This document shows, piece after piece, positions 26,231-36,502 of a stretch of 64,000 nt of DNA. Both the position numbers and the translations under genes were made by a program. Below the pieces are notes generated by a model, which was not told where the DNA came from, made no database searches, and was given only the letters and a program-made list of their open reading frames with translations. How positions within the stretch are numbered: position 1 is the first letter of the stretch; each line of letters begins with the position of its first letter. Source of the DNA: Sporolactobacillus sp. STSJ-5. Its GTDB lineage: Bacteria; Bacillota; Bacilli; Bacillales; Sporolactobacillaceae. The stretch lies in assembly GCF_024385605.1 (NCBI RefSeq), contig NZ_JANFOJ010000014.1, forward strand, positions 19,850 through 83,849, in the 5' to 3' direction.

Positions 26231-27094
26231 TTATTTTAGACTGAAATCTCCTGAACTTGTCCGAGCCTTGATCTTATATTTGCCGTCTCCTTTTTTACCA
26301 ATGATATGATGATCGCTTTTCTCTTTATAAAGCATATCTTTAAAATGTACAGAACCATCACCTGAAGATCCTTGATAATAAACGGAAACTGAATCAGGCT
26401 CATCCCCGAATGTGACCGTGACATCACCGCTGCTTGTTTCCAAGTTCAAATCGCCGGCAAGCTCGTCACTAGTCAAGTCAATATCACCGGAACTGGCCGA
26501 AGCATCCAGATCACCGCAACAGTCAGTTACCGTTATGTCACCTGAATGCGTGAGCAGTCTCAAATCATCCGCAGATGATTTGTTCAGACGAACATCACCA
26601 CTCGACGTGTTCGCATTCAATCTTTCCTTTACATGTGTATCGCAAATAGTCAGATCACCGCTTGATGTCGTCGCATTTAGTTCTTGATTTGCGGCGCAAT
26701 GCATCAGTTCAATATCACCTGAGCGGCATGAGAAATTCATCCGATTGGTTACAAGTTCAAACGCACTTATATCACTTGATTGCCCGTCAATCACAATGTG
26801 GTCATAGAGTCGTGTCGGTAACTCGATAACGACTTTTACGTTTGCAAAGCTTAACGTCTTGAGGCGAGTCAGCCAATCCTGTCTGTTGCGGATAATATGA
26901 ATTTCTAATTTGTCATCTTTTTTATTCATCACCAGTTCAACAGGGCAATTCTGCTCATCCAGATCTCCCGTCCAAACCTGAGCTTTTAAAACCGTCTCTT
27001 CCGTCTGAATCAATTCAACATCCGTTGATGAGGTGTTGACAATAAGATCATCAATTCCATCCATATCAACAGTTTCTTCCAATACATTCCGCAT
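26231..27094 (-). CDS. DUF4097-family beta-repeat protein
   Basis: Protein of 287 residues built from short beta repeats, each carrying a T/S-SSGD-x-x-L motif (eight or more copies, for example TTSSGDLTI, NTSSGDVRL, ASSGDIDL, ETSSGDVTV). This is the DUF4097 putative adhesin fold found in LiaG and YvlB of Bacillus, which accompany envelope-stress operons. There is no signal peptide or membrane helix. Unlike most relatives it stands alone, with no DUF1700 or PspC neighbour. ATG 27094 is preferred, though its binding site (AAAGGCG) is weak. Confidence 0.82.
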   Translation of the reverse strand: MRNVLEETVDMDGIDDLIVNTSSTDVELIQTEETVLKAQVWTGDLDEQNCPVELVMNKKDDKLEIHIIRNRQDWLTRLKTLSFANVKVVIELPTRLYDHIVIDGQSSDISAFELVTNRMNFSCRSGDIELMHCAANQELNATTSSGDLTICDTHVKERLNANTSSGDVRLNKSSADDLRLLTHSGDITVTDCCGDLDASASSGDIDLTSDELAGDLNLETSSGDVTVTFGDEPDSVSVYYQGSSGDGSVHFKDMLYKEKSDHHIIGKKGDGKYKIKARTSSGDFSLK

Positions 27095-27220
27095 ACTGTT
27101 CACGCCTTTCAAACGATTAAATCTTTGATGTCTTTACTTTAGCTGTTAATCAAGTGGACGTGATCAGTCGCAGGTCTGAATTTAATACCTTCCGAGGTCC
27201 GGATCGTACAACGTGCCTCA

Positions 27221-28201
27221 TTAATCATTTGGAAAAATGATTCCACTCTGCTTCCGTGCCGAACTCATGGTTTTGACAACGCTCCGACTAAGTGCGCGTA
27301 GACGTAAATACTCTTGTTTATTGTTCTGTTCAAGGATATCCGCAAAATTGCTGATTTCATAGATCTTATCGTCTTCTTCAAAATGGGTTGCAATCGGCTG
27401 TACCTCTTTATTATGGGCATCAATCCACTCAAGGCGTGCGATATTGGATGAATTATTGATCCGGAACGTTCCTTTTTCACCATGAATTTCCGACGGTGCA
27501 TCGGAATAGGCGATCTTCGAGCAGAGTATCGTACAGACGAAGCCGGGATAGGTGAGCACCAAGGTACCTCCGCCGTCAATTCCATTGGATAATTTGACCG
27601 GATAATAGACGGATCGCTCCGGTTCGCCGAAAAGAGCGACCGCTACATAGGTCGGGTAAACGCCAAGATCTTGCAGTGCTCCCGCTGCAAACTTCGGTGA
27701 GAAGATGTTTGTAATCTCTCCGTCCAGAAATTTATCATAGCGCGAGGAATATTGAATGAGCTGCAGAACAGCGGAACGAAGCTGTCCCGCTCGTGGAAGC
27801 TCCTGCTGTAATTTTTTAAAAACCGGCGTCTGAATGTTGCGGATGGCTTCAAATAAATACACGTGATGCTCATCTGCAAGTTTCACTGCCTCATCAAATT
27901 CTTCTAAATTAGCAAAAATCGGTTTCTCACATATAACATGTTTTCCGCCGCGCAACAGGACTGACACTTGCTGAAAATGCAGCCCGTTCGGAGACGCGCA
28001 ATAAATGGCGTCCACCTCATTACTTGCAGCCAGGTCTTCGAGTGTCGTGAACCACCGGCTCCCACCAAATTCTTCTGAAAACTGCTTTGCTTTTTCCTCC
28101 GATCTGGAATAGGCACCGACGTAATCGAACCGCCCTGTCTTCTTAACCGCTTTCACAAATTGTTGCGTAATGCTGCTTGTTCCTATAGTGGCAAGTTTCA
28201 T
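27221..28201 (-). CDS. Gfo/Idh/MocA-family oxidoreductase (YulF-like)
   Basis: NAD(P)-dependent sugar or polyol dehydrogenase-like protein of 326 residues. The N-terminal Rossmann motif ATIGTSSITQQFVKAV, the CEKPIFAN motif (catalytic Lys, about residue 94) and GALQDLGVYPTYVA, with the family's catalytic Asp position, are all present. CAGGGGGAAG precedes the ATG. The gene is monocistronic and divergent from the O-antigen-ligase-like gene; the substrate is unknown. Confidence 0.85.
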   Translation of the reverse strand: MKLATIGTSSITQQFVKAVKKTGRFDYVGAYSRSEEKAKQFSEEFGGSRWFTTLEDLAASNEVDAIYCASPNGLHFQQVSVLLRGGKHVICEKPIFANLEEFDEAVKLADEHHVYLFEAIRNIQTPVFKKLQQELPRAGQLRSAVLQLIQYSSRYDKFLDGEITNIFSPKFAAGALQDLGVYPTYVAVALFGEPERSVYYPVKLSNGIDGGGTLVLTYPGFVCTILCSKIAYSDAPSEIHGEKGTFRINNSSNIARLEWIDAHNKEVQPIATHFEEDDKIYEISNFADILEQNNKQEYLRLRALSRSVVKTMSSARKQSGIIFPND

Positions 28202-28385
28202 TGTCTTCCCCCTGCTTGATCATTTTTATTACACTAATTATAACGATCGATGTATAATTTTGGTAGCCCTTACATCGATAAACCCACAAATATATAAATT
28301 TCCCCACAAACTTAATATAGATGATCAATTTAAAGTATAAGTAATGATGCATAGATAACGAAAACACAATTCGGAGGACGAATTT

Positions 28386-29678
28386 ATGATGAACGGACTT
28401 GATAAAGTCAAACAAAAGCCTTTTATTTTAGGGTTTATCCTATTATATGTGCTCCCGCCTATCGGAATGGCTTGGTTTGTCGGCTGCGCCATCCTGGAAT
28501 GGCGCAGTCAAATTTCGAAAAAACATGCGCTGCCTACCGATCTCATCAGCCTTTTGCTTGCCTTAATGGCCATAGCGTCGATCGGTTCTGTACTGATTAA
28601 TTGGCAAGTTACTGATCTTCTTTCCACGCTCATTCTGATTGGTTACCTTGGGATCTACATGTATTGGCTGCGTCATCCCGAACATCTTCATATAAGACAA
28701 TTTGTGTGGATTACAATTTGGGGCGGAGTTTATATTTTCTTCTCGGAAAAAGTATTGAATCTGATTCCTCATGATTCAATTGTCGGAACAGCGGTTTCCT
28801 TCTTAACCGGACATTTTTTATTTGGATACAGGGGTATGCCGCGTTTATACGGATCAACGTTCAATCCGAACTATGCCTGTTACCTGTTAATACTCGCACT
28901 CGCTTTTCTTTCAGTCGAACTGTTGCGAGCCTTGCAGCTAAAAAACAAGCAGCTTATTGTCTTGTCACTTTTGATTCTTCCGATTCTTGATCTAGGTATC
29001 TATCAAACGGGATCGAGAGCCGGATTCGCCATTATGTTCCTGATTCACCTTTTGTTCCTTTATAAGCTGAGCATTCGGGCATTCATTCCCGTTGCTGCCC
29101 TTGTTATGATCAGTGCTCCATTTCTCTACCAATGGATGCCGCGATCAGGCGGAACAGAATCATCGATGGCAAAACGGATTGAAATTTGGGGCAACAGCTG
29201 GCATATTTTTACGGAGAATCCGTTCTTCGGTGCCACTACGTTTGGCTTCGGCAGAGATTATGCGGCACTTAATGGCGAGATGATTCCGCATGCTCATGAT
29301 CTGTTTCTGTCCGTTCTTTCTTCATCGGGCATTTTTTGCGGTCTGTTTTTTCTTGCTGTCATTGTCATTAATACGTTCCAGCTGTTCAAAGCGCAGCGAA
29401 TGAGTGCTAAGACCAACTATTCAGCAGCACTGTTTCTCTTTTCATTGCCGACCATCATTCTGTATGGCATTATGGACTTCACCTTGTCCTCGCCTCAAGT
29501 TATGATTATGGTTCTTGTGCTGCTTTCCTACTGGGTAAGATATTCGGCACGCATGAATCAATTCGCGCGCCTGCACAAGACCATAAAACTGGTTCTAGGC
29601 AATAGAGTTCACTTCGGAAACAGAAGGCGGCAAAAACCCGCAATGCTGCAGACATTCAAAGGAGCATCTGGCAGGTAA
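28386..29678 (+). CDS. O-antigen ligase (Wzy/WaaL)-family membrane protein
   Basis: Polytopic protein of 430 residues with about eleven spans. The long extracellular loop before the last spans contains NPFFGATTFGFGRDY and PHAHDLFLSVLSSSGIF, which match the Wzy_C ligase/polymerase domain, as does the QTGSRAGFAIMF helix. Such proteins polymerise or ligate lipid-linked glycans at the outer membrane face. No glycosyltransferases lie nearby, so its glycan is unknown. CGGAGG lies eight bases before the ATG. The C-terminal tail after residue 395 is basic and cytoplasmic. Confidence 0.82.
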   Translation: MMNGLDKVKQKPFILGFILLYVLPPIGMAWFVGCAILEWRSQISKKHALPTDLISLLLALMAIASIGSVLINWQVTDLLSTLILIGYLGIYMYWLRHPEHLHIRQFVWITIWGGVYIFFSEKVLNLIPHDSIVGTAVSFLTGHFLFGYRGMPRLYGSTFNPNYACYLLILALAFLSVELLRALQLKNKQLIVLSLLILPILDLGIYQTGSRAGFAIMFLIHLLFLYKLSIRAFIPVAALVMISAPFLYQWMPRSGGTESSMAKRIEIWGNSWHIFTENPFFGATTFGFGRDYAALNGEMIPHAHDLFLSVLSSSGIFCGLFFLAVIVINTFQLFKAQRMSAKTNYSAALFLFSLPTIILYGIMDFTLSSPQVMIMVLVLLSYWVRYSARMNQFARLHKTIKLVLGNRVHFGNRRRQKPAMLQTFKGASGR

Positions 29679-29714
29679 GATCAATTAATGATATGATAGC
29701 GTTGATATTTTTTT

Positions 29715-29744
29715 GGTGGGTACCTTGACTCGGAGGTGCCCACC
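29715..29744 (+). promoter_or_regulatory. Leader hairpin before the proline reductase gene
   Basis: The 11-bp stem GGTGGGTACCT / AGGTGCCCACC (one T-G wobble) with loop TGACTCGG ends 20 bases before the ATG. It has no T run on either strand, so it is not a normal terminator; it could tune translation of the next gene. Confidence 0.4.
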
Positions 29745-29764
29745 TTTGGAATGAAAGGGTGAAG

Positions 29765-30589
29765 ATGTTGGTTGAAAAAATAGCATTTATCGGTTCCGGC
29801 GAATTAGCGGAATCTTTATTAAAGGGCTTTCTGAATAAAAAGTTTGTTACGGCAGATCATGTTTGGATGAACAATCATGCAAACAAGGAACGCCTCGTAG
29901 AACTTGAACAGGAGTTTCATGTCCACACAACTCAGAATAAAGAATTGGCGCTGAAGAATGCTGAGATTGTTATCTTTGCATTCAGACCCGCAGACACAAA
30001 GAGTGCAGTGGAGGAAATGAAAGCCTATCTGCGTCCGGAACAACTGGTCATATCGTTAATGGTAGGCGTACCTACCTCATTCATTCAATCGGCGTCCGGA
30101 ATCGATCTCTCGATAGTTCGAGCGATGCCGAACACATCCGCATCCATAGGTCTCTCTGCAACCGGAATAGCAGCAGGTTCTTTTGTCACGGATGCGCAGC
30201 TGAAACTCGCCAAACAGCTGTTCGAAACCGTCGGCACCGTTACCGTCGTTAAGGAAAGCGAGATTGATGTCATCGCAGGGCTTGCAGGAAGCGGACCCGC
30301 CTATTTATACTATCTTGCTCAGGCAATGCAGGAAGCAGGAATGCGTGAAGGAATCCCTGCGGCTTCATCAGCACAGCTTGTCATGCAGACGCTACTTGGC
30401 GCAACACATCTTCTGAATCAATCCGGAAAGTCAGCCTCCGACCTGTTGAAGGCTGTTGCAACCCCCGGAGGAACAACTCAGGCAGGCATCGACACGTTAG
30501 ACAAACAAGATGTAAAACAAGACGTCATTGACTGTGTTCATCAGGCAATCGTACGTGCTAAGGAAATGAGCACGCCTTTTACAAAGTAA
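29765..30589 (+). CDS. proI: Pyrroline-5-carboxylate reductase
   Basis: Reductase of 274 residues converting pyrroline-5-carboxylate to proline with NAD(P)H. The N-terminal Rossmann motif IAFIGSGELAESLLKG and the C-terminal helical signature ATPGGTTQAGIDTL are diagnostic, as is GLAGSGPAYLYY (about residues 177-188). The choice among proC, proG and proI paralogue names is arbitrary. ATG 29765 follows AAAGGG; TTG 29768 is an alternative. It stands alone, with a structured leader. Confidence 0.88.
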   Translation: MLVEKIAFIGSGELAESLLKGFLNKKFVTADHVWMNNHANKERLVELEQEFHVHTTQNKELALKNAEIVIFAFRPADTKSAVEEMKAYLRPEQLVISLMVGVPTSFIQSASGIDLSIVRAMPNTSASIGLSATGIAAGSFVTDAQLKLAKQLFETVGTVTVVKESEIDVIAGLAGSGPAYLYYLAQAMQEAGMREGIPAASSAQLVMQTLLGATHLLNQSGKSASDLLKAVATPGGTTQAGIDTLDKQDVKQDVIDCVHQAIVRAKEMSTPFTK

Positions 30590-30669
30590 GTTCTGTCAGA
30601 TCTTGCAACACAGATGTATCGACAATTTATAAAAACAAAATAATATGTCAGATTTCATGACACGTTTTA

Positions 30670-30830
30670 TTGAATGGTGGTCAAACGGTGCTATTATGTT
30701 CTTGTAAGCTTTAACACACCTTCTGTTGCAGTTAACCTTAAGTTAAGATGTTTGATCTTGATTTAGGAAACCATCATTTACTCGTTTTGCGATGAGATGC
30801 TGACCGGCATTCTTGTCGCATATTTTTTTT
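30670..30830 (+). ncRNA. Candidate small RNA or leader with intrinsic terminator
   Basis: The 529-base gap 30590-31118 has no gene. It does contain a promoter-like TTGAAT (30670-30675), a 16-base spacer and TATTAT (30692-30697), and then a terminator at 30788-30830: base pairs TGCGA/TCGCA and AGATGC/GCATTCT, followed by eight T residues. A transcript of about 127 bases (near 30704-30830) would be independent of both neighbours. A second TATAAT near 30961 may serve the GH92 gene. Confidence 0.4.
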
Positions 30831-31118
30831 GCGTTCAGCTTTGATTCGAGCGACGTCTGTTCATTTTTTGTGGGCAATATGCTGTCTGATCCGCATCATC
30901 AACGTGCTGTAAAAAAATCAATGTCATTGCAGAGCCTTCTTTATAGATAAGCTGCGTTCCGTTATAATAAAATGATTAAGTCACTGAATTACTGGCTGTT
31001 ATTTTGCTGTGAAATTTTTTACATACCATAGAATAATTGATCGGCCGGCACGGCTATCAACTTCTTTGCGAATAATGAATGACAGGGTACGCCGTATAAA
31101 AAGAAGAGGGGCAGCATC

Positions 31119-34100
31119 ATGAGTTTAAGTACTAGTTTTAAAATTTTCATCAGCTGTATTTGTCTGAGCTTGACCGCTCCATTATTACCTGGTCACGAAG
31201 TAAAGGCACAGACTAAGCAGCACCTCTTTTTCACTTCCTTTGAGAACGGCAATCCGGCACTGACTTGGAAGAACACAGCTGAAAACGGTAAAAACGGAGA
31301 AATATCGTCCAATGGTGTCAAGGCGTTCGATGGCAGCGGCAAAACTATGGCTACTTATATCTCACGCGGACCAAGCGATTTGTATAATGCTCCCTCAAAG
31401 TTAGGATGGACAGGCAGTCATGTCCTCACTTATGCAGGTTCAACTGCCAAAAAGAAGGACAGTTATGCCTATAATAAGCTCTTCAACGTACATATTCCGG
31501 TAACAAAAGATACACAGCTCTCCTATCTTATCGCTCCTGAAGCGACAAAAAAGGATCCCAATGCACAGACAGCAAGCTATGTATCCGTCGATCTTAAGTT
31601 TTCGGATGGTAGCTATCTTCATCAGCTGAAAGCAGTGGATCAGAATGGTGTGGCCATAACCCCGGAAGCTCAGGGAAAATCCGGCACGATGCTCATGAAT
31701 CAATGGAATAATAAAACGATCTCGCTCGGTAAAGCTGCAAAAGGAAAAACAATTGTCCGCATTCTTCTCGCCTATAAATCATCAAGGACAGAAAGCACAT
31801 TTAAAGGAGCAGTTGACGACCTGCGCATCAGCAATGTCTCCGCGGCATCTGCTGCAAAGGTGCAGCCCGTTGATCAGGTAAACGTGCTCCGCGGCACAGC
31901 TTCCGATTCACAATTTGCGCGTGGGGATACGGTTCCGGCAATTGGCGTGCCCAACGGATTCAATTATTGGTCACCGGCAATTGACAGCAGTGCGAAGAAA
32001 CAGATTTATCCATATAGCCAAAATAATGATCCGAGTAATTTGCCTGAACTTCAGTCCTTTTCACTCAGCCAATCAGCAAATGATCAGAGCGGCATTAGGC
32101 AAACGTTGCAGGTGATGCCCTCAAGCTTTTCCGGTACACCAAGCGCCAATCGGCTTGGACGAAGCAAGGCGTTCAATCGATCGGACGAGTCGGCCAGCCC
32201 TTATCGCTATTCAGTCACGTTTACTGATGGCATGAGCGCTGAGCTTGCCGCAACCAGCCACGCTGCAGTCATGCGTTACACCTTTACGGGAAGCCAAGGC
32301 AATCTGCTCTTTGACAATCTGGATCGGCAAGGCAGCCTGACGTTGCATCCCAAGACACAATCAATTGAAGGTTACTCCGACATCAAAGATAAAACCACCG
32401 GCAACATGAACAGAATGTTCTTCTACGCAACCGTAGATCAGCCGGTTACCGATGCACAGCATTTGTCCGGAGAAGATCGTGATTCTGTGACCGCCTTCTT
32501 CAAATTCGATACCTCAAAGAACCGCGCAGTTACCTTAAAAGTGGGAAGTTCTTTGATCAGCATAGGGCAGGCGAAGAAAAATTTGAACCAGGAAATCGGC
32601 AAGAAGACCTCCATTAAAGATGTTGAAAAGAAAGCAAAAAAAGAATGGAATGAGCGACTCAGCCGAATTACGGTCGATGGTGCAGAAACAGATCAGCAAG
32701 CGACTCTGTATTCGAACCTCTATCGACTCTATCAATCGCCGAACGATGGTTCTGAAAATATTGGAACAAAGAAAAACCCGAAGTACCGATATGCGGACCT
32801 CAGCGTTCCGGCGAGTTCTGCGAATACAGCCGATCACACGGGAGCGTCAATCAAAAATGGGCATATTTATGTCAACAGCACGTTCGCTTATAGTGCACAA
32901 ACTGCTTGGCCTGCCTATGCACTTCTTGAACCGAAACTGACCGCCCGCTTAATAAACGGATTTCTTACGGTTTATAAAAATGGCGGACGTTTCGACGCTG
33001 ATGCAGGGACCGCCTTTGCTGATGCTGTTGCAAAAGGAGTTCCTGGTATCAATACGTCGCTGCTGTATACTGCTATGCTGCAAGCCGCTTCTGTACCTGA
33101 AAATGAACAGGAACAGTTACTTACCGGATATACATCGTCCAGTCAAAAAAACAGCATCAGTCAAACATTAAACCGATCGATCAACGATTTTGCCCTAGGG
33201 AATTTTGGCAAGACTTTGGCAAACAAACAGCCGAATACTTCTTCTCTTTCAGAGGACAGCAGCTATTATTTAAGCCGTTCGAAAGATTATCTTAATCTTT
33301 TTAACCGCTCACTCGATGCCTTCACACCGCGGAAAGAGAACGGAAAATGGGCGATCAGTTCATTGAAGAGCAGCCAGTTGAGCAATCAAACTGTAGAGGA
33401 CTGGGCGAACGCCTTTAACGTTCCCCAGGATGGTCAAGGCCTTATTAATTTGTATGGAGGAAAGGCTGGACTGATTGATAAGCTCGATCAGTATCTCAGC
33501 ACAGAGCCCTCTGCTCAATCAATTAAAAAACAAGCAAAAGCGCGTCTTGCTTTAGGCAGCAAGATGGGGATGTTCACCCTTGACAATACTTCATCGCCTT
33601 CACTTCCCTACATGTATTTATTCGCTTCCGCTCCTTGGAAGACACAAAACATGACTCGGGCACTCTTGAACCGTTTCTATACAGGCGGATCAATCGGTCA
33701 AGGCTATTTAGGCTCCGATACAGGAGCGATGCTTTCAGGCTATTATCTATTTGGCGCAGCGGGTATCTATCCGCTGCAGAAAGGAACACAGAATTATGTA
33801 ATCGGCGCTCCGTATTTCAAGAAAATGACGCTGCATTTGGAGAACGGAAAAGAGCTGATCATCAGCGCTCCTAAGGTAAGCAATAAGAACAAATACGTCC
33901 AAAGTGTTTCACTCAATGGCCGTTCGTTGCAACAAACGACGTTATCAGCAAGCGATCTGGCAAACGGCGGAACACTCGTCTTTAATATGGGTGCTCAGCC
34001 ATCCAGCTGGGGAACATCCGCAGATACTGTACCTGAATCACTTACCGCACAATCGACAAATGGTTCATTTCTTTATCCGAAAGCGTTGAATGATCTTACT

Positions 34101-34766
34101 GAGAAAGCAACAATCAATCCTCAAAACGGGAAAGGCAGTCTGACCGATTTGGTCGACAACAAGTGGCAGACTTCTGTTAAATTCGAAAAAGATCATCCGT
34201 CAGTTATCTTTCATTTTAAAGCAGAGAATCGCAGGATAAAAATGTATACCTTAACCTCGACAAACAGCCGGGATTCAAGCGATCCGGAGAGCTGGACAGT
34301 GTGGGGATCAAATGATGGGACAATCTGGGATCTTCTTGATACAAGAACTAACCAGAAATTCAAATGGCGCTCCATGACACGTGCGTTCTCGATAAAAAAT
34401 CCAAAGATATACTCTTATTACAAAATAACCATAACGAAAAACAACAGCAGTAACCCTCTGTCGATCAGCGAGCTTCAGCTGCTTGGCTATTCAGGAATAC
34501 GTGACGGCTTTGATACGATGCGCAACGAGATCATCCATCAATTCGGGTTGAAAAATTTGAATGAGTCGGAAACAGCGTCACTTTCTAACACGTTGAACAA
34601 AGCGCAAACGGCTTATATGAGTGGGAATCTTTCGTCATCTGTTTATTACATGCAAACCTATGTTCAATTGATTAACTCATTTATTTATAAAGTGACCGCT
34701 CCTGAAAAAGTGCGCACCAGCCTTTTAGCCGATGCGCACGCAATGGTCAATTTATTATCCGATTGA
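31119..34766 (+). CDS. Secreted GH92-like glycosidase with F5/8-type C domain
   Basis: Exported protein of 1215 residues. A signal peptide (about 1-31) is followed by an N-terminal beta-sandwich, then a GH92 (alpha-mannosidase family) catalytic barrel, seen in WPAYALLEPKLTARLINGFL, VPQDGQGLINLYGG, APWKTQNMTRALLNRFY (about 837) and AAGIYPLQKGTQNYVIGAPYF. A discoidin/F5-8-type sugar-binding domain (about 1000-1125) and a helical C-terminal module complete it. Several catalytic motifs are altered (see findings), so activity is uncertain. AGAGGGG precedes the ATG. The GNAT gene follows after 39 bases. Confidence 0.8.
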   Translation: MSLSTSFKIFISCICLSLTAPLLPGHEVKAQTKQHLFFTSFENGNPALTWKNTAENGKNGEISSNGVKAFDGSGKTMATYISRGPSDLYNAPSKLGWTGSHVLTYAGSTAKKKDSYAYNKLFNVHIPVTKDTQLSYLIAPEATKKDPNAQTASYVSVDLKFSDGSYLHQLKAVDQNGVAITPEAQGKSGTMLMNQWNNKTISLGKAAKGKTIVRILLAYKSSRTESTFKGAVDDLRISNVSAASAAKVQPVDQVNVLRGTASDSQFARGDTVPAIGVPNGFNYWSPAIDSSAKKQIYPYSQNNDPSNLPELQSFSLSQSANDQSGIRQTLQVMPSSFSGTPSANRLGRSKAFNRSDESASPYRYSVTFTDGMSAELAATSHAAVMRYTFTGSQGNLLFDNLDRQGSLTLHPKTQSIEGYSDIKDKTTGNMNRMFFYATVDQPVTDAQHLSGEDRDSVTAFFKFDTSKNRAVTLKVGSSLISIGQAKKNLNQEIGKKTSIKDVEKKAKKEWNERLSRITVDGAETDQQATLYSNLYRLYQSPNDGSENIGTKKNPKYRYADLSVPASSANTADHTGASIKNGHIYVNSTFAYSAQTAWPAYALLEPKLTARLINGFLTVYKNGGRFDADAGTAFADAVAKGVPGINTSLLYTAMLQAASVPENEQEQLLTGYTSSSQKNSISQTLNRSINDFALGNFGKTLANKQPNTSSLSEDSSYYLSRSKDYLNLFNRSLDAFTPRKENGKWAISSLKSSQLSNQTVEDWANAFNVPQDGQGLINLYGGKAGLIDKLDQYLSTEPSAQSIKKQAKARLALGSKMGMFTLDNTSSPSLPYMYLFASAPWKTQNMTRALLNRFYTGGSIGQGYLGSDTGAMLSGYYLFGAAGIYPLQKGTQNYVIGAPYFKKMTLHLENGKELIISAPKVSNKNKYVQSVSLNGRSLQQTTLSASDLANGGTLVFNMGAQPSSWGTSADTVPESLTAQSTNGSFLYPKALNDLTEKATINPQNGKGSLTDLVDNKWQTSVKFEKDHPSVIFHFKAENRRIKMYTLTSTNSRDSSDPESWTVWGSNDGTIWDLLDTRTNQKFKWRSMTRAFSIKNPKIYSYYKITITKNNSSNPLSISELQLLGYSGIRDGFDTMRNEIIHQFGLKNLNESETASLSNTLNKAQTAYMSGNLSSSVYYMQTYVQLINSFIYKVTAPEKVRTSLLADAHAMVNLLSD

Positions 34767-34805
34767 TTGCAAAAGATGCAGCCAATCAAAAAATGGAGGA
34801 ACTTT

Positions 34806-35315
34806 ATGTCCCATTTAATTAAAGTCAGAGATGCCGTTGAATCGGATCTTGCAACCATTGTATCGATATACAATTCAACCATTCCTGGCCGCATGGTCAC
34901 TGCCGACACGGAACTGGTCAGCATTAATGATCGGCGTCCGTGGTTCGACGCTCATCAAGCAGACCCAAATCGGCCGCTTTGGGTCGCTGAATATGAGGGA
35001 GAAGTTTGTGGATGGCTCAGCCTCAGCAATTTTTACGGACGCCCTGCTTATCAAGCAACTGCAGAAATTAGTATTTATCTTGATGAACGCTTTCGAGGAA
35101 AAGGGATCGGCTCGTTTCTCATTCGTTACGCTTTTGACCACTGCAGTGAATTTGGAATCAAGACCATACTCGCATTTATTTTTGCTCAAAACATGCCAAG
35201 CCTTCGCCTATTTGAACATTTCGATTTTGAGCGCTGGGGAACGTTTCCGAAAGTCGCCGAATTGGATGGGATCGAACGCGATTTAGTCATCATGGGCAAG
35301 CGAATCGCAGAATAA
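34806..35315 (+). CDS. GNAT acetyltransferase (phosphinothricin/MnaT-like)
   Basis: N-acetyltransferase of 169 residues. The acetyl-CoA-binding motif is visible as ERFRGKGIGSFLIRYAF (R-G-K-G-I-G, about residues 96-112), and the N-terminal RDAVESDLATIVSIYN plus the late LRLFEHFDFERWG match the phosphinothricin/methionine sulfoximine acetyltransferase branch. The substrate is probably an amino acid analogue or related amine. ATG 34806 is chosen because GGAGG lies six bases upstream. Confidence 0.87.
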   Translation: MSHLIKVRDAVESDLATIVSIYNSTIPGRMVTADTELVSINDRRPWFDAHQADPNRPLWVAEYEGEVCGWLSLSNFYGRPAYQATAEISIYLDERFRGKGIGSFLIRYAFDHCSEFGIKTILAFIFAQNMPSLRLFEHFDFERWGTFPKVAELDGIERDLVIMGKRIAE

Positions 35316-35343
35316 GTCAATTTTTAATAACACTATAACTTAA

Positions 35344-35372
35344 AAATAACAGGCCGGCACGGCCTGTTATTT
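35344..35372. terminator. Bidirectional terminator between GNAT and murB
   Basis: Perfect 13-bp stem AAATAACAGGCCG / CGGCCTGTTATTT with loop GCA. It overlaps the stop codon of the leftward murB gene and serves both convergent genes. Confidence 0.85.
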
Positions 35373-36290
35373 ATTTGGTTCTTCACCAATGATCTTCACT
35401 TCTGTTTCCAAATTCACTCCGAACTTCTTCTTGACCGTCTCCTGCACATGCCTTATCAAGCGTATGTAATCTGAAGCGGTGCCGTGATCAACATTAACCA
35501 TGAACCCGGCATGCTTCATCGACACTTCAACGCCGCCAATTCTCGTTCCTTGCAATCCACTGTCCTGAATCAGTTTCCCGGCGAAATAACCTGTGGGTCT
35601 TTTAAATACGCTGCCGCATGATGGATACTCCAACGGTTGCTTCAACTCACGCAATTCGGTCAATCGGTCCATCTCTTGTTTTATTTCAACTGGATTGCCC
35701 TTTTTAAGGACAAAGGTCCCTTCAAGGGCTAAATAACCTTTTTGAGAAAATGCGCTGTGTCGATAGCCCATTTCAAGTTCATGATCTTCAAGCTTCAAAA
35801 TAGATCCATTTGTGTCGACGACAACCGCTCCGCGCAGCACATCGGCTGTTTCTCCCCCATAGGCACCGGCATTCATATATAATGCACCACCGACTGATCC
35901 GGGAATGCCGCAAGCAAACTCCAGACCTGTAAGTGCATGTGCCAAAGCGAAACGAGAAACATCAATGATCGATGCACCGCTTTGTGCGATCAGCGTCTCA
36001 CCTTCGCATTTGATTTGATTTAGACAGCCGCAGTGAATGACAATTCCTCTAATTCCGCCATCCCGTATAATAAGATTGGATCCCCGTCCGAGGATTGTCA
36101 GCGGCAGCTGATGCTTATTGGCATAAGCAACAGTCTTTCCTACTTCTTCATACGTTTGCGGCTTTACAAAAAGATCAGCTTCTCCGCCAGTGTGAGTAAA
36201 GGTATATGTACTTAAATTTTCATCTATTTTTACTTGTTCTTCATTTGACATGATGTTCAATAAATTAGAGCGCACTTCTTGTTTATCCAT
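35367..36290 (-). CDS. murB: UDP-N-acetylenolpyruvoylglucosamine reductase MurB
   Basis: FAD-dependent reductase of 307 residues completing UDP-N-acetylmuramic acid for peptidoglycan. Visible are TGGEADLFV, the FAD-binding [34 protein letters not shown] and the active-site region [11 protein letters not shown] (catalytic Ser in G-S-V-F). The HTGGEAD opening resembles MurB of Lactobacillales and staphylococci more than that of B. subtilis. ATG 36290 is chosen from length; a start at 36302 is possible, and the region before either has GAGAGGGA. It is monocistronic. Confidence 0.92.
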   Translation of the reverse strand: MDKQEVRSNLLNIMSNEEQVKIDENLSTYTFTHTGGEADLFVKPQTYEEVGKTVAYANKHQLPLTILGRGSNLIIRDGGIRGIVIHCGCLNQIKCEGETLIAQSGASIIDVSRFALAHALTGLEFACGIPGSVGGALYMNAGAYGGETADVLRGAVVVDTNGSILKLEDHELEMGYRHSAFSQKGYLALEGTFVLKKGNPVEIKQEMDRLTELRELKQPLEYPSCGSVFKRPTGYFAGKLIQDSGLQGTRIGGVEVSMKHAGFMVNVDHGTASDYIRLIRHVQETVKKKFGVNLETEVKIIGEEPNK

Positions 36291-36502
36291 CGCAATGACC
36301 ATTCCCTCTCGGCTTTTTCGCCAACTTCCTGCTTTATTATTTATGCCATTGCCCGGCAGGTATGTCAACCGTCACTTTTTTTCATTCGATGAATTTCAAT
36401 CAGAAGTCGGCAAATAAATACATGATCAGCCTGTTCCGTAACATGCAGATGGCGGCTGATTAACCAAAAATCGAGCGGATTTATGACTCATCCGCCCGAC
36501 GT

